The notes beneath the pieces were generated by a model. That model saw nothing but the letters and a program-made list of their open reading frames with translations, was not told the DNA's origin and ran no database searches. A DNA stretch of 64,000 bases, from assembly GCA_963693315.1 (NCBI GenBank), contig OY856186.1, forward strand, positions 131,026,930 to 131,090,929. The letters are read 5' to 3'. This DNA is from Diogma glabrata (taxonomy: Eukaryota > Arthropoda > Insecta > Diptera > Cylindrotomidae). Positions 1-14,059 of this stretch are shown here, piece by piece. Numbering within the stretch: the first letter of the stretch is position 1; each line of letters starts with the position of its first letter. A program made the translations under genes and the position numbers.

Positions 1-2211
1 ATCATCAGCGTAAGCAATCATCTGTACTGAGTTTATTGACAAGATATTGTTATTAGTCGGTAGTTTCTTTTGAAGGCACACATATTCCAAGGCGAGATTA
101 AAAAGTATAGGAGAGATAGCATCACCTTGTCTTAATCCGGAGTCGACTTTAAAAAATTTTGATATTTCGTTCTCTACTCGCACACAGCATTGAGAGTTCT
201 GTACTGTCATTTTGCATAGTGATACCAGTTTACCAGGAATTCCCATTGACACCAGAGCAGACCATAGAGTCTCTCGTTCGAGAGAGTCGTAGGCCTGCCT
301 GAAATCAATGAAAAGTTGGTGCACAGGTATGTTGAACTCTCGACACTTTTCCAAAATCATCCTTATCGAGAAAAGTGCATCGGTGGTACCTCGGCCCCGC
401 CGGAAACCACACTGATATTCTCCAAACAGTTGTTCAGCAAAAGGATTGATTTTGGATAGCAAAATGTAGGAAAAGATCTTATATGCTGTGCAGAGGAGAG
501 CGATTCCTCTGTAGTTTGCACATTGTAGGCGATTACCTTTTTTATGGATTGGTATCAGCATAGCTTTGTTCCAGTCCTGTGGCATGGTTTCAGTCCTCCA
601 GATCATTTGAACAAGTTCAAACAATCTTGAGGATAGAGTTTCGCCACCATGTACAATCATTTCGGATGTTATATCGTCGATACCAGGTGCTTTATTGCCT
701 TTTAATTTTGACAGCGCCGCATCGAATTCCTCTTTGGTGGGTTCGTCTACATGTACCTTTGACGCACGAATAAGCTTTGCTCGTCGCCCGACTTGTTGCT
801 GGTCACTTAAGTTGAGAAGATTCTCAAAATAAGCGGCCCAAGTATCTAAAATATTTTTAAGGTCTACTTGTAGCTCCCCATCTTCGTTTTGAATAGCAGT
901 CGATCTAGTTTGAGGGCCCTTCCTTAAGGTTTTAACCTGTTGAAAGAAGTTACGCGATTGATGTTCCTTATTGAAGCTTTCAATCTCCTCACACTGTCTC
1001 TTCCACCATTCTCTCTTCGTTCGTCTACATAGCTTTGTAACGGCTTGTCTTGCCAGTTTATAGTTCTCCTTCGTGGACCTGGTATTGCGTCCTTGTAGAC
1101 ACTTCAGATAGCAATCTCTTTTGTATTGAATAGCGTCAAGACATGCTTGATCCATCCATGGCTTCTGGGAGTGGTTCTGTGGTCGTCCAAGTATTCCCTC
1201 AGCAGCGCTTAAAACAGCATCTTTGAGCAAATACCATGACTTATCGACGTCTCCATTAATGGTTTCTAATTTCTCCAATGTTTCGGCAATATGGATTTGA
1301 TATCTCTCTTCTGTTTCAGCATTCTTTAATGATGAGATGTTAAAACGATTCCGTTGATTGAATTTTGGAATGCCTGGATTTGGGAAGTGGAACCTTATAG
1401 TTGCACATACAAGGAAGTGATCACTTCCAATGTATGCACCTCTAAAGGATCGCACATCCCGAACGCTCGAAAAGAAACGTGCTGTTACTAGAACGTGATC
1501 AATTTGATTTCGAGTATTTCCATTCGGTGAGACCCAAGTCTGTTTATGAATCGATCGATGCGGAAAGAACGTACTGGCAATTCTCAAATTATTTGATAAT
1601 GCAAACTCAGTCATTCTCTCACCATTATCATTCGAATTCAAATGCAGGCTGTTGGGACCCACCACATTTCCATAAGAGATATCTCCTCCAACCTGTCCAT
1701 TAAAGTCACCAAGAACCATAATGAAGTCGCGTGTTGGTGTTTGTTTCATAACCTCTTCCAGTGCTTTGTAGAAATTATCCTTCTCGTCGACGGTCTTAGC
1801 TTCAGTAGGTGCATGCACGGCAATAAGAGAAATATTGTTATATGTACCACGTACACGTAGGTAGCAGATCCTCTCACTGACCGGGATGAATTTCATCACG
1901 GCTTCTTGTATACGTGCACCAACAAGAAAGCCAGTACCAAATTCTCTTCGAGAAGGATGACCACTACAGTATAGAGAGTGACTATCCAAATCTTGTTTTC
2001 CGATTATCGGCTGTCTAATTTCTTGTAGAGCAATAATATCCATCCTATACCTCTCAGCCTCTGTTTCCAGACCTATAAGAGCATCAGGAGCGCTCAGGCT
2101 GCGCACGTTCCACGTTCCGATTCGGTAGTCTGGTCCTTTTTCACGTCCAGGTAAAATTCTGTTTTGTTGTCCGGGTCTGTTTTTCTTTTTCTGATCACCA
2201 AATTTAACATA
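1..2211 (-). CDS. RTE-type non-LTR retrotransposon ORF: endonuclease plus reverse transcriptase (partial, runs off window)
   Basis: I translated the minus strand line by line and found 737 uninterrupted codons from just after a TAA at 2212-2214 to the window edge. The N-terminal third is an apurinic-type (EEP) endonuclease: GTWNVRSL near residue 32, LQEIRQ near 63, GDFNGQ near 170 and the catalytic GSDHFLV near 262. The RT follows: KAPGIDDI near 508, [35 protein letters not shown], and the catalytic YADD as the last four codons in the window (positions 1-12). This endonuclease type is the one annotated in insects as craniofacial development protein 2-like, which derives from RTE/BovB elements. 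The protein nicks target DNA and copies the element RNA at the nick. The first ATG in frame is at 2043, inside the endonuclease, so the true start is upstream or is not an ordinary ATG. A decayed relative lies at 42225-44532. The RTE assignment is inferred from motifs. Confidence 0.9.
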
Positions 2212-2540
2212 TTAGTTTTTTTCCGGGGTTAGGGTGTTAACCTTAGGCCCAACCCAAATTGTCGTGAATGGGTCCGTTCTGCATATTAAGGTCACCAGAA
2301 ACAACCTTTTTACACGTTTATATAGCGAGCCGCTTGATTCAAGACAGACGCCCGCTCCAAGCCGCCCCTGACATGGAGAACAGACGCTTGAGTCGCATTG
2401 GTTGTAAGGCGCCAATTCGCCGTGATGTAGCGTCATTGACTAAGCAGTTTTTACTCTGCTTGTCTCCAATACACCAACCTAATTCTGTCAGCATTACCCA
2501 GGCAGCACGGCGTGGACGTCGAATTTAGGATTTCGCTACC
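2212..2540 (-). other. Upstream region of the RTE-type element (probable 5' UTR)
   Basis: This stretch lies directly upstream of the endonuclease-RT frame and is less AT-rich than the surrounding DNA. The same frame is open further upstream (2436-2215) but is separated from the endonuclease by one TAA, and that short peptide has no recognisable domain. The GC-richer sequence stops abruptly where (AT)n begins near 2541, so the 5' end of the element is probably there. Confidence 0.5.
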
Positions 2541-2586
2541 CAATATATATATAAATATATATATATATTTATATATATATATATAT
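2541..2586. repeat. (AT)n tract, left flank of the gypsy insertion
   Basis: Imperfect AT dinucleotide run. It ends exactly at the TG that starts the left LTR at 2587 and resumes directly after the right LTR at 8879, so the gypsy element was inserted inside a longer AT run. The target duplication cannot be resolved because both flanks are ATAT. Confidence 0.9.
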
Positions 2587-3210
2587 TGTAACGACCCTTC
2601 GTTGGTACTTTTCGATTATTGAGCAAATACGACAGTAAAAAGACGGATCTTTGGTTAACAGAATCTCAAACTTTATAGGTCAACAAATTACAGCAGCTTC
2701 CGTTTTTCCTTACAATAAATTCCAGGGTCTCCAATTTATGTACGATAAACTTCACCGCTTTTCCACAATTTTAATCAATAATATTCGGAATCGTAAAATC
2801 TGTATTTACTATTCCACTAAGTTCAAATTCTTTTACTATTAGTACCCATGCTCAAGTACCACCGATTATTCCTTAAACTTGCGAATATTTATAAACACTT
2901 TTAATTGCAAAAGTAAAAACTGGCTATCGGATATTCTGTTCGCTTATTTATATCGAAAAATAAATAAATCAAAACTTCTATAATCCACTAGAAATCAATA
3001 TTACGTAGTCCGTACATCTTGAATAGGCCACACCTATTTTCATTCATACTTGCATTTGTATTAGCGAACTCAAATTTAATTTATGCAAAATGTATTTGTT
3101 AAAGGGAGTTAACTTTTAATTCATCTTTGAATGTAGAAAACATTTAGGCGGAACGTATTGGTTATTTATGATTAAATTAAATCAACCCATTCTGGATGAA
3201 GTTTATTACA
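2587..3210 (-). repeat. 3' LTR of the gypsy element
   Basis: 624 bp, plus-strand start TGTAACGACC and end TTTATTACA. It matches 8255-8878 end to end without length change, with about 16 substitutions. It lies downstream of integrase on the coding (minus) strand, which makes it the 3' LTR. Confidence 0.95.
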
Positions 3211-3223
3211 CTGCCCTCCATTT
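3211..3223 (-). promoter_or_regulatory. Polypurine tract (plus-strand primer) of the gypsy element
   Basis: On the coding strand ATGGAGGGCAG directly precedes the first LTR base. This is the purine-rich run expected as primer for second-strand synthesis. It overlaps or abuts the ancestral pol stop codon (TAA at 3222-3224 in the frame that aligns with the family C-terminus). Confidence 0.8.
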
Positions 3224-3301
3224 AGTTTTGTTCGTCCCGAACAATATCAGCTATCGCATTGGTGCTGTTACCTTGGTACGGTGCCAACCTTTGCAGATGT
3301 A

Positions 3302-5290
3302 TCACTTCTTGGTACGGGGTCCCTTTTGGATGCGGTAGATAACATCATTAATTCGTATGATTATTTTATATGGGCCTTCCCAATCTGGCTGCAGCTTGGG
3401 TGATCTTCCCTTAGTTCTACTGGGGTTGTATAGCCATACCAATTCTCCTTCTTGAAAACCGCCACTATTTGCATTTATGTCGTACCTGGTTTTCATTTTG
3501 TCACTGGCAATCTTAATGTGGTCTCGAACCTGTTGATGGATTTTATTCATCTTCTCCCTTTGTTGTCCCACATAATCTGTTTTCGTGGATACCAGACCTC
3601 CAGGGATGCCAAACTCGATGTCACTAGGAAGATGTAGTTCTCTTCCGAACATGATATTCGCTGGCGTTTCACATGTCGTATCGTGCACTGCGCTACAATA
3701 GGCCATCAAAAATAACGGAAGATCCTTATCCCAATTTCTTTGGTTGGCTTCCACTACCTTCGACAGATGTTCTTCCATGGTTCGGTTGAATCGTTCTACC
3801 ATGCCATACGATTGTGGGTTCATAGGTGTAGTTCGTGTTTTTCTAATGCCGAGTGTTCTGCACAGCTCTTCCATCAGTTGAGATTCGAAATTCCTTCCCT
3901 GGTCGGTATGCAACTCGAGCGGTGTTCCATATCTGCAAACCCATTCATTGACTAATGTTTCAGCGACCGTAACTGTTTCCTGGTTCGGTATTGCATAGGC
4001 TTCCGGCCATTTTGTAAAGTAATCAATGACCACCATGATGTATTTGTTACCTTTTGTAGTTTCCGGAAATGGCCCCGCGATGTCTATAGCAATTCTCTCC
4101 ATTGGGGCTCCCACATTGTAGTGTTGCATCTCTCCTCGAGTTCTAGTCTTTGGTCCTTTGCTCGCCGCACAAGTATCACATCGCCGACACGATTGCTCTA
4201 CGTCGTTTCGATACCTTACCCAATAAAACCTCTCCCTTACTTTAGCCAGGGTTTTATTGACTCCCAGGTGTCCTCCAGAAATACTTCCATGCAGCTTTCC
4301 CAGTACCTCTTCTACTCGACTTGATGGCAGCACCAGTTGCTCTAAAACTTTCTTTCCATCAGCGGACTCCCATTTTCTTTTTAGTATCCCGTTGTCCATC
4401 AATAGTGGGTCCCATTGCGCCCAGTAGCACTTCACCTCCGTACTTAAAGGTGCTACCAATTTCCACTCCGGTCGCCTTCCCTCGGTTTTCCATTTCAATA
4501 TTGGAGCCATAGCTGGATCTTCTAGCTGCTCTCTTTTAATTGCCTCGGTACACCAATCCTCAGGAGTTTGGAACTTGATTTGGCTCACTTTCATTGACTC
4601 ATTTCTCTCAGTTCTGCTACATGATTTGCACTCCTGTATGCAGGGTCTTCTGGACAAGGCATCGGCGTTACCGTGGATCTTTCCCTTGCGGTGTTCAACT
4701 TTGAAGTCGTAGTTCTGCAGGATCTCTATCCATCTTGCTGCTTGTCCTTCAGGAAATTTGAATTGTAATAACCATTTTAGAGCAACATGGTCCGTGCGAA
4801 TCAGGAATGGTTGTTCACACACAAACTTGTGGAAATGTTTCACAGCCTTGATGATAGCTAGCAGCTCCTTCCTCGTGACACAGTAATTCCGCTTCGGCTT
4901 TGACAGAACTTTACTGAAGTACGCCACCACTTTCTCATCGTCTCCAATTTTCTGTGACAAAACAGCTCCGGTTCCTACATTGCTTGCGTCTGTGTCCAGA
5001 ATGAACATCTTTCCGGATTCTGGATAGGCTAGTATAGGGGTGTTGCATAGCTTTTCTTTTAAACGGCAGAATGCCTCATTACATTCGGTTGTCCACAGAA
5101 ACTTGGTATTTGCCTCTGTCAATTTATGTAGAGTCTTGGCGATGTTCGCAAAATTCTCCACGAATCTACGATAATAGGTGCATAGACCAAGAAAACTGCG
5201 TAGCTCATGAACATTCTTCGGTACTGGCCAATTTTTCACAGCATCAATCTCCTCGGGTTCTGACTCCATTTTCTGTAATGATGTGTCCAA
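3302..5290 (-). pseudogene. Gypsy pol, C-terminal part: RNase H and integrase
   Basis: A 662-codon open frame holding the end of the RT connection (SFLGLCTYYRRF), RNase H (LDTDASNVGTGA, RTDHVALKWL, HGNADALSRR) and integrase. Integrase shows an HHCC zinc-binding region (HGSISGGHLG to CRRCDTC), then the DDE core: IAIDIAGPFP, HTDQGRNFE and GMVERFNRT, followed by a chromatin-side module with WEGPYKI. The frame differs from that of the RT upstream (5244-6122), so a small indel near 5257 separates them. A one-base loss near 3304 also brings the stop forward; the other frame remains open to a TAA at 3222-3224. All catalytic residues are present, yet the protein cannot be made in one piece. Confidence 0.9.
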
Positions 5291-6122
5291 GATTCTTCAC
5301 TTCTTTGTGGAAGAGATTGCACTTTACCGGATTCAACTTCATGTTGGCATTACTTATTCTTCTGAGTACTTCTTCGAGGTTCATTAGATGCTCTTCGAAG
5401 TTGCGACCCATTATGATGATGTCATCAAGATAAACGAGGCAGGCTTTCCAGGTTAAGCCATGCAACACGCATTCCATTAGACGTTCAAATGTTGCTGGAG
5501 CATTGCATAAACCAAACGGCATCACATTGAACTCCCACAACCCATTGCCAGTAGAAAATGCTGTCTTTCGTCGATCTTCTGGATGCATTTCAACTTGCCA
5601 GTAGCCACTCTTCAGATCTAATGTGCTGTAACATTTGGCCCCTGATAGTGTATCCAGTGTGTCATCAATTCGTGGCAGTGGATAGCTGTCCTTCATGGTT
5701 ACCTCATTCAGCTTTCGATAGTCTACACAAAAACGAGCTGACCCATCTTTTTTTCTAGCTAGCACCACTGGTGAGCTCCATGGACTCTTAGATGGCCTGA
5801 TGACTCCGTCACTTTTCATTTTGTCCAGCATTCCTTGCATTTCCTCGTGTTTAGCCAGTGGTAGTCTTCTAGGAGGCTGTCTGATAGGATGAGCGTTTCC
5901 AGTGTTGATCCTATGTCGCACGATGTTTGTTCTTCCAACATCTTCATCTCCAGTAGAGAAAACGCTGCTCATCTTCGTTAATACCCTCTTGATTTCTTTG
6001 AATTCGGCTGGATTCATTCTTTTACTAAGATCTTGAAGTATTGCTACTAATGCGGGATTGTTTCTCTGCATGAAGACCTTTTGCTCTTCTTGACAGCTGA
6101 TTATCTCTTTATGGTGCTGCAT
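5244..6122 (-). pseudogene. Gypsy pol, reverse transcriptase part
   Basis: A 292-codon frame with the gypsy RT signatures in order: VVLARKKDGSARFCVDYR, LDLKSGYWQ, MPFGLCNAPATF and the catalytic YLDD near residue 230. It starts by overlapping the end of the protease-side frame by about 20 bp in another phase, which points to a one-base indel near 6115. It ends in a short nonsense tail near 5244 because of the second indel. RNase H and integrase follow in a different frame. All catalytic RT residues seen are intact. Confidence 0.9.
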
Positions 6123-6862
6123 TTGGTGATTTCTTCTCCATGATTGATGATCACTCGTTTATTTGAGAAGTTAATCAGTTGCACTGGAACTACCCCTTCT
6201 TTGGCTGCTACTAACGTTCGGCCAATCATAATGTTTCCCCCGAAGTCATTGTTAGCTGGCTCAATCATCACAGGTGAATTTTGGTTACTTTTATTTAGTA
6301 GCTTAGTCCATATGATCTTCTCAGATTTTGCCGGAATCTCAGTTGGTCCGTCACTAATAACACGGACCTCAGCATTGTCGTTGGTGGCGTGTAGCACTAT
6401 TTTTGTGTTTCCATATCTCAGTACGTGGCTTCCCAGATCTAATATAAAATTGTATTCTTTCATGAAGTCAAGCCCAATTATGCACTCATCTCCTATATCT
6501 GCTACAATAAATCGGTGCCTAAATGAATTTCCTCCAAGGTGAACTTCTTGGTCGCTTTCTCCATAAACTAGAACTGTTTCACCCGTAGCTGTTTTTAGGG
6601 TGAATCATCTTGCTATATCGATCTGACTATCATGAACCACATCTAGACGCACTATCGATCTTGAAGCACCTGTGTCCAAAGTCAACATGCACGTTTTGCT
6701 TCCAACGGTTGCCTCCAGGACTAGACTACTATTTTCTCTTTTTACTTGTGATACCACCAATGTAGGGCATTGTAATTTAGCCAGCTTTCGCCCTTCAAAA
6801 CTGGCACGATCTAGTTTCCCGAATCCGGAACGCGGCATCTCTCTTCCGAACGCGGCTCCCAT
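6101..6862 (-). pseudogene. Gypsy pol, protease and linker part with in-frame TGA
   Basis: The frame opens across the end of gag (overlap about 50 bp, different phase), the usual gypsy layout in which pol is reached by ribosomal frameshifting. An aspartic protease is seen through LTLDTGASRSIVR. A TGA at 6605-6607 interrupts the frame shortly after DIAR. The same frame continues through CIIGLDFM and LGSHVLRYGN, typical second-half protease and linker sequence, to the stop at 6101. The TGA is probably a point mutation, since the frame is open on both sides. Confidence 0.8.
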
Positions 6863-7519
6863 TTACATTCTCTTCGGATGTCCCCCAACTTCCCACAGTT
6901 CCAGCATCTTACTGTGCTAGATCTAATTCGTTGATTTCGTTCAGGTTTATCTTCCAAACTTTTGACACGCATGATCACTTCATCAAGCACTGCTTTTAGT
7001 GGTTCCTCAGCAACTTCGATCTGACGTACCCTATCTGAGCCATACGCTCTTTTTCCAGCTTCCGTTTGAAGGGCTAATGCTAAGACTTCCGCAGGTAGTT
7101 TCTTCAAGCTTAGATAAAGCTGGTTTCTCATTTGCACATCTCGAAGAACATTGATGAATGTATCAGCTGCCAGTTCGTCTCGGTGTTCAGCGTTATAGTT
7201 CGGGTATGACAGATTTACCAGTCTCACAATGTCAGCCTCTAATTCTTGCAAAGTTTCGCTGACTCCTTGTTTTCGTGTTTTGAGCTGCATGCGATGGAGA
7301 GCTTGCATATGACTTTCCCCATATCTTACTTCTAAGGCCTCCATTTGCTTGCAGTAATCACGCTCTGTCGCTGATAGTGTCTGCAAAATTTCAGCAGCAG
7401 GTCCCTTCAATGCCAATATAAGCGCGTTTGCTTTTTGCTGGTGATCAACCCCAGTTGTTGCTATCTCAAATTGCATCTTAAATATCTGATACGATGTAGA
7501 TCCATCAAATGCGGGTGTT
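6811..7519 (-). pseudogene. Gypsy gag, capsid and zinc-knuckle part
   Basis: The frame begins at a frameshift near 7520. It carries the conserved Gag start of capsid (FDGSTSYQIFKMQFE), a helical capsid region, and one zinc knuckle CWNCGKLGDIRREC. The family pattern is CX2CX4HX4C; here the histidine position is aspartate, a one-base change that should destroy zinc binding. The frame ends at 6811, overlapping the protease frame. The first ATG is at 7476, but the homologous region starts upstream of it in the same frame, so that ATG is not the true start. Confidence 0.85.
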
Positions 7520-7520
7520 T

Positions 7521-8225
7521 TTACTCTAGCTGGGGCTGAAGTAGTGGATTGATCATGTTACCTGACTTTCCTTGTGCTATTTCTTGGCGTAATTCACTCG
7601 AAAGATTGCGTAGTTTCTCTTCATGTTCTTCGGTAACTTTCCGCAGCTCCCTTTCCATGTTGTTGATTTTAACCTCCGTACTGGATATACGTGACTCGAT
7701 TACTTCACGTAGTTGTTGTTGATCTAATTTTTGTTCCGCTGCCAGTTTTTCTTGTCGGGCCAACAGATCAGCAAGTTGTTGTTGTGGATCTACTTTTTGT
7801 TCTGCTGCCAGTTTCTCTTGTCGGGCCATCAGATCAGCAAGTTGTTGTTGTTGGTTGTTTCCTTGTTTGGCCATCATATCAGCAAGTTGTTGTTGTTGCT
7901 CTACTTTTTGTTCGGCTGCCAGTTTCTCTTGTTTGGCCATCAGATTGTTTCCTTGTTTGGCCATCATGTCAGCAAATTGTTATTGTTGCTGTGCCATCAT
8001 TTCTTTCATCAACGCCATCATCGGATCAATCGCTGAAGCATTCTGAACCGGAGCTTCCTCCGGCTCTATGTCTATGACCTCTGTGTTTTCACCTGCTTCT
8101 TCTAAAACTTTACGCAGCCGGAATGCAAGTTCTGCCTTCGTTCCATGGATAGGAGCATTCCTCTTCCTCAACTCGTCCTTCAGCTGGGTCTGGCTGAGAT
8201 CACTAATATTTACTGTCCTGACCAT
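7521..8225 (-). pseudogene. Gypsy gag, N-terminal part with SAP domain and Q-rich heptad-like repeats, one nonsense codon
   Basis: I chose the ATG at 8223-8225, about 10 bases after the primer-binding site; the open frame upstream lies in the LTR. Residues about 5-45 look like a SAP DNA-binding domain (ISDLSQTQLKDELRKR, then GTKAELAFRLR). An acidic stretch follows, then at least three copies of a unit like ARQEKLAAEQK separated by QQQLAD and GNN, then a charged coiled coil. A TAA at 7980-7982 lies in a CAA-rich run and is one substitution from glutamine. The frame is then open to a stop at 7521, where the capsid part continues in another phase. A SAP domain in Gag may bind nucleic acid; that role is inferred. 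Confidence 0.8.
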
Positions 8226-8234
8226 TGTTTCAAT

Positions 8235-8253
8235 AATCCCACTTCTGACACCA
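8235..8253 (-). promoter_or_regulatory. Primer-binding site, tRNA-Leu type
   Basis: The plus strand reads AATCCCACTTCTGACACCA, which is the 3' end including CCA of a eukaryotic tRNA-Leu as I remember it. The coding strand is therefore complementary to that tRNA. It lies one base inside the 5' LTR, where a gypsy element starts minus-strand DNA synthesis. Confidence 0.85.
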
Positions 8254-8254
8254 C

Positions 8255-11030
<2,776 letters not shown>

Positions 11031-11220
11031 TAAAATCATTGCTGAGATGTAATGAATAAGTCATTTCATCGAAAAATCAGCCAAACGAAAAAGGGCATAC
11101 AAATAAAAATATTGTGAGTTGAAAAAAACCAAAGTATTGATTTCATGACCCAAAAGTGAAATTCTTACCCCCACTTTTTTCTAGAAAACCGCTGGAGAGA
11201 TTTCAAAAATTTTTTTTTTA

Positions 11221-11380
11221 TATGAAAAATATATACAGGTTATTATATATAAAAAATATATAAAAATGGGTATATATAAAATATATAGATGGGTAAATAT
11301 AAAACGGGTATATATAACGGGTATATATGAAAACGGGTATATATAAAACGGGTATATATAAAAATATATGCAGGTATACT
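11221..11380. repeat. Minisatellite of GGGTATATATAAA-like units
   Basis: Several irregular units of about 14-20 bases built from ACGGGTATATATAAA variants. No coding potential; translated frames are repetitive artefacts. Confidence 0.8.
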
Positions 11381-11960
11381 AAATTGGCATGTCCGAAAGG
11401 ACGATGTGTTTGATAACTGTACCGGAAGTGTGTCAAAAATAGCAAATTTTCATATTTTTGGCTTAAAAAACGTTTATTTTCAGTGATAATGAGTAGTAAA
11501 TTTAAATCTGGAGAAATCTGGATGATTTACATCCATGCGTAAGACCAAGACCTTGATTATTGTTTTAGAAGTAAGTCAAAAAAAATCTTTAAGTGTGTAA
11601 GATTGATTTCCATATATTTTGTTTCCCAATTTTTTGGAGTTTCTCCATTATGGGAGAAACATTACTTCGCTTTTCGACTAGAAATATATAAAACATAAAA
11701 GAAATTATTTGGATGATATGAAATGTTCTTAAATATTAACACACATGAGGTGTGTCAAAAAAATCGTCAAGTCTTTAAAAACAAGAAAACTTACATTGTT
11801 TTTGTTTAAAAAATGTTCATTTTAAAAGAAAATGAGTAGTAACATGGAATGTGGAGAAATCTTGATGTTAGATTATTGCATTATATGTTTGTCAAAAAAT
11901 TATTGTCAAGTTTGTCAAACTTAAAATTAATTATTTGTATGGCATGAAATTTTATTATTA
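11380..11960 (+). repeat. Interspersed repeat family B, copy 1
   Basis: Contains GTACCGGAAGTGTGTCAAAA, a block around GAGTAGTAAATTTAAATCTG, and repeated GTCAAAAAAATCGTCAAG-like pieces. The reverse complement of this region is found at 45490-46060, including the same GGACGATGTG and GTGTGTCAAA blocks. No protein frame is conserved between the two. Confidence 0.7.
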
Positions 11961-12840
11961 CTTCATCACAATTTTAAATTGTGTGAAGTTTTGCAATCTA
12001 TTGAGAAAAAAATCTTACATACCCGAAATTTTGTTTTTTCTTTTGTTTTGGACCATCTTAATAGCCAATAAAAATTTTGGTGTACGCTGTGTGTGGGTGG
12101 GTGTGTGGGTGGGTGACCTTTCTGCATAGGATCTTGATGAAACTTTGGCAAACGATACAGGTACACTTGAAAAAAGTAGATCTGGATTCATTTCAAATTT
12201 GGACAAAATGGCGGGGAGTCTCCCAAACGCCTGTAAGTTTAAATCTTGAATAACTTCTAACCCAGCTTATGATCTTATGGAAACTTGGTATATAAGGTTT
12301 TAGTACTGTTTTCAATATATCTGCATACCAACTTCTGGTTTGTCACTTCTGGTTAAAAGTTTTTTTTTCAGGTGTTTAGCCCTACTGTGGTCTACAATTA
12401 CCGATCGATTGTCATGAAACGTTGGTAGAAGCTTTCAAACAACATGAGAAAAATATTATTAGCTTTTGGAATACATTGTATAAAGGGTGGAGGGGTCCAA
12501 CATACAACAGGTGGTTTTTTCCTCTATGTTTTTTATGTTTATTTAGAGCATACAGCATTTGTTCGTAATTAAATTTTGATGAAACTTTGGAAAAAGATGC
12601 AAATATGTATGACAAGGAATGTCCATGATTGATTTTCGAGCGATAGTGAACAAAGTGGTGGGGGTCCTCTAAGCACCTGTTTTTTTGAAAGCTCAATAAC
12701 ATCTGTACCTGATAGTCGAATTGGATGAAACTTGGTCCATAAGCATTTAGTACGGTCATAGAAAAATAAACTATAAGAAGCATAATTGGTAAAAATTTTT
12801 AATTTTTACGATGGAAACAAAGGTGAAGAGTCTAGCATCA
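11961..12840 (+). repeat. High-copy composite repeat family C, copy 1
   Basis: Starts at a small palindrome (AATTTTAAATTGTGTGAAG) and includes GTTTTGGACCATC, GATGAAACTTTGGCAAA, GGCGGGGAGTCTCCC and TTGTCACTTCTGG blocks. Matching copies occur at 50130-52260, 53735-54859 and 57903-58865 in the same orientation and at 19607-20160 reversed. Inside each copy, shorter units repeat (GATGAAACTTGGTACATAAG, TGTTGGGAGCATAC). I see no conserved protein frame. The class is unknown. Confidence 0.8.
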
Positions 12841-12879
12841 GTTTTCAATGATTGTACAATACCGACGTTTTATACCAGA

Positions 12880-14035
12880 ATTTGATTATTTTGCTCAGAG
12901 CCTACATAAGCTTCCAAGAAAAGATAAAGCATTTGAATAGACCGAAAAGCAAGACGATGCGATTATGGAACTTCAATTAAGATTATGATATGCACCAGTT
13001 CTGGTTTATCCTATGCAATCTTAAATTTATATTAAATACTGAAACCAGCAATGATGGTATAGGAGGAGGCGAAAAGAAATCAATGAAATTGATGGAAAAA
13101 GAAAGTAATACCTTATTACTCGAAGACACTGTCCAAGCGATAAAAGGGATCATTGTGCAACCCACAAAGAATTGCTGACTATAGTGCTATGTGTGAAAAA
13201 TTTCCACAAACACTTGAAATTCCATTTGAGTAGTGATCATAGAGCATTGAGTTGTTTATTACAATTTAAATACCCGGCGGGGTAGGGAGCACGATGGATC
13301 AAACGCTTACAGGCTTATGATTTTGACATTAAACATCGAACTGGAACTGCACATGGAAATGTTAACGAATGCCGAGTAGCATGCAAGCACTGTAACCGGG
13401 CTGAAAGCTAGGAAAACATTATTGACGTAAGGCTTACGTAAGTGAAATAGGAGAAAAACCTAGACAGTGTCATATTGGTCATAATGGAACAGCCTCTTTA
13501 AGTTCTAAGGGTAAAAGAATCAATGTTAGTAGTTGTCCCAAAAATAAAAATGCCTCAAGTTTTTAAAGAAATGTTATGGAGGAACCAGTGGCGGTCACCT
13601 GGGTATTAACAAAACCCTTGACAAAGTACGACGTAGATTTTATTGGTCAGGAGCATGTCAATTGGTAGTGGAATGGTGTCGTGGAATAGCTACTGCAAAA
13701 GGACCTATACGAATAAGTTATGGTAATATGAGGCAGTATAATATGGGAGCGCCATTTGAGAAAATTGCAATGAATATAGCTGGACCATTTCCGGCTACTT
13801 ATAGCATCAACAAATATGTGCTAGTCATAATGGATTATTTTAGCAAGTGGCCAGAGGTGTGTGTCCCATACCAATCAGGAATCAAGAACCATAATAACTG
13901 AAGCAGCAATAAGCAATTAGATTCATACAGATCAAGAAAGGAATTTTGAATCTACTATATTTCAAAAATCTTTCAGATGCTTGGAATCAATAAATCCAGA
14001 ACAACTGCTTCATATCCCTATAGCTGAGTTAAAGA
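12880..14035 (+). pseudogene. Relic of a second Ty3/gypsy pol: RNase H and integrase
   Basis: Pieces in several frames align in order with gypsy pol: KAFE and KQDDAIMELQLRL before RNase H (12930-12990), ETSNDGIGG at 13038, SSDHRALS then LLQFKYPAG and GARWIKRLQAYDFDIKHRTG (13220-13350), and the integrase region IAGPFPA then MDYFSKWPE (13770-13860) and IHTDQERNFES near 13925. Homology stops near 14030 before the catalytic glutamate. Many stops and frameshifts are present, and some residues differ from the intact element at 2587-8878, so it is an old copy of a different element. Confidence 0.85.
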
Positions 14036-14059
14036 GTTGATTTTCATGTTATCTGTTGA

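Noticed and set aside
1479..1860. Plus-strand frames over the RTE endonuclease
   Set aside because: Antisense of a confirmed minus-strand coding frame.
7691..8077. Plus-strand frames rich in V, L and F opposite the gypsy gag
   Set aside because: They are the antisense reading of the glutamine-rich Gag repeat; the minus-strand frames carry the SAP and coiled-coil signals.
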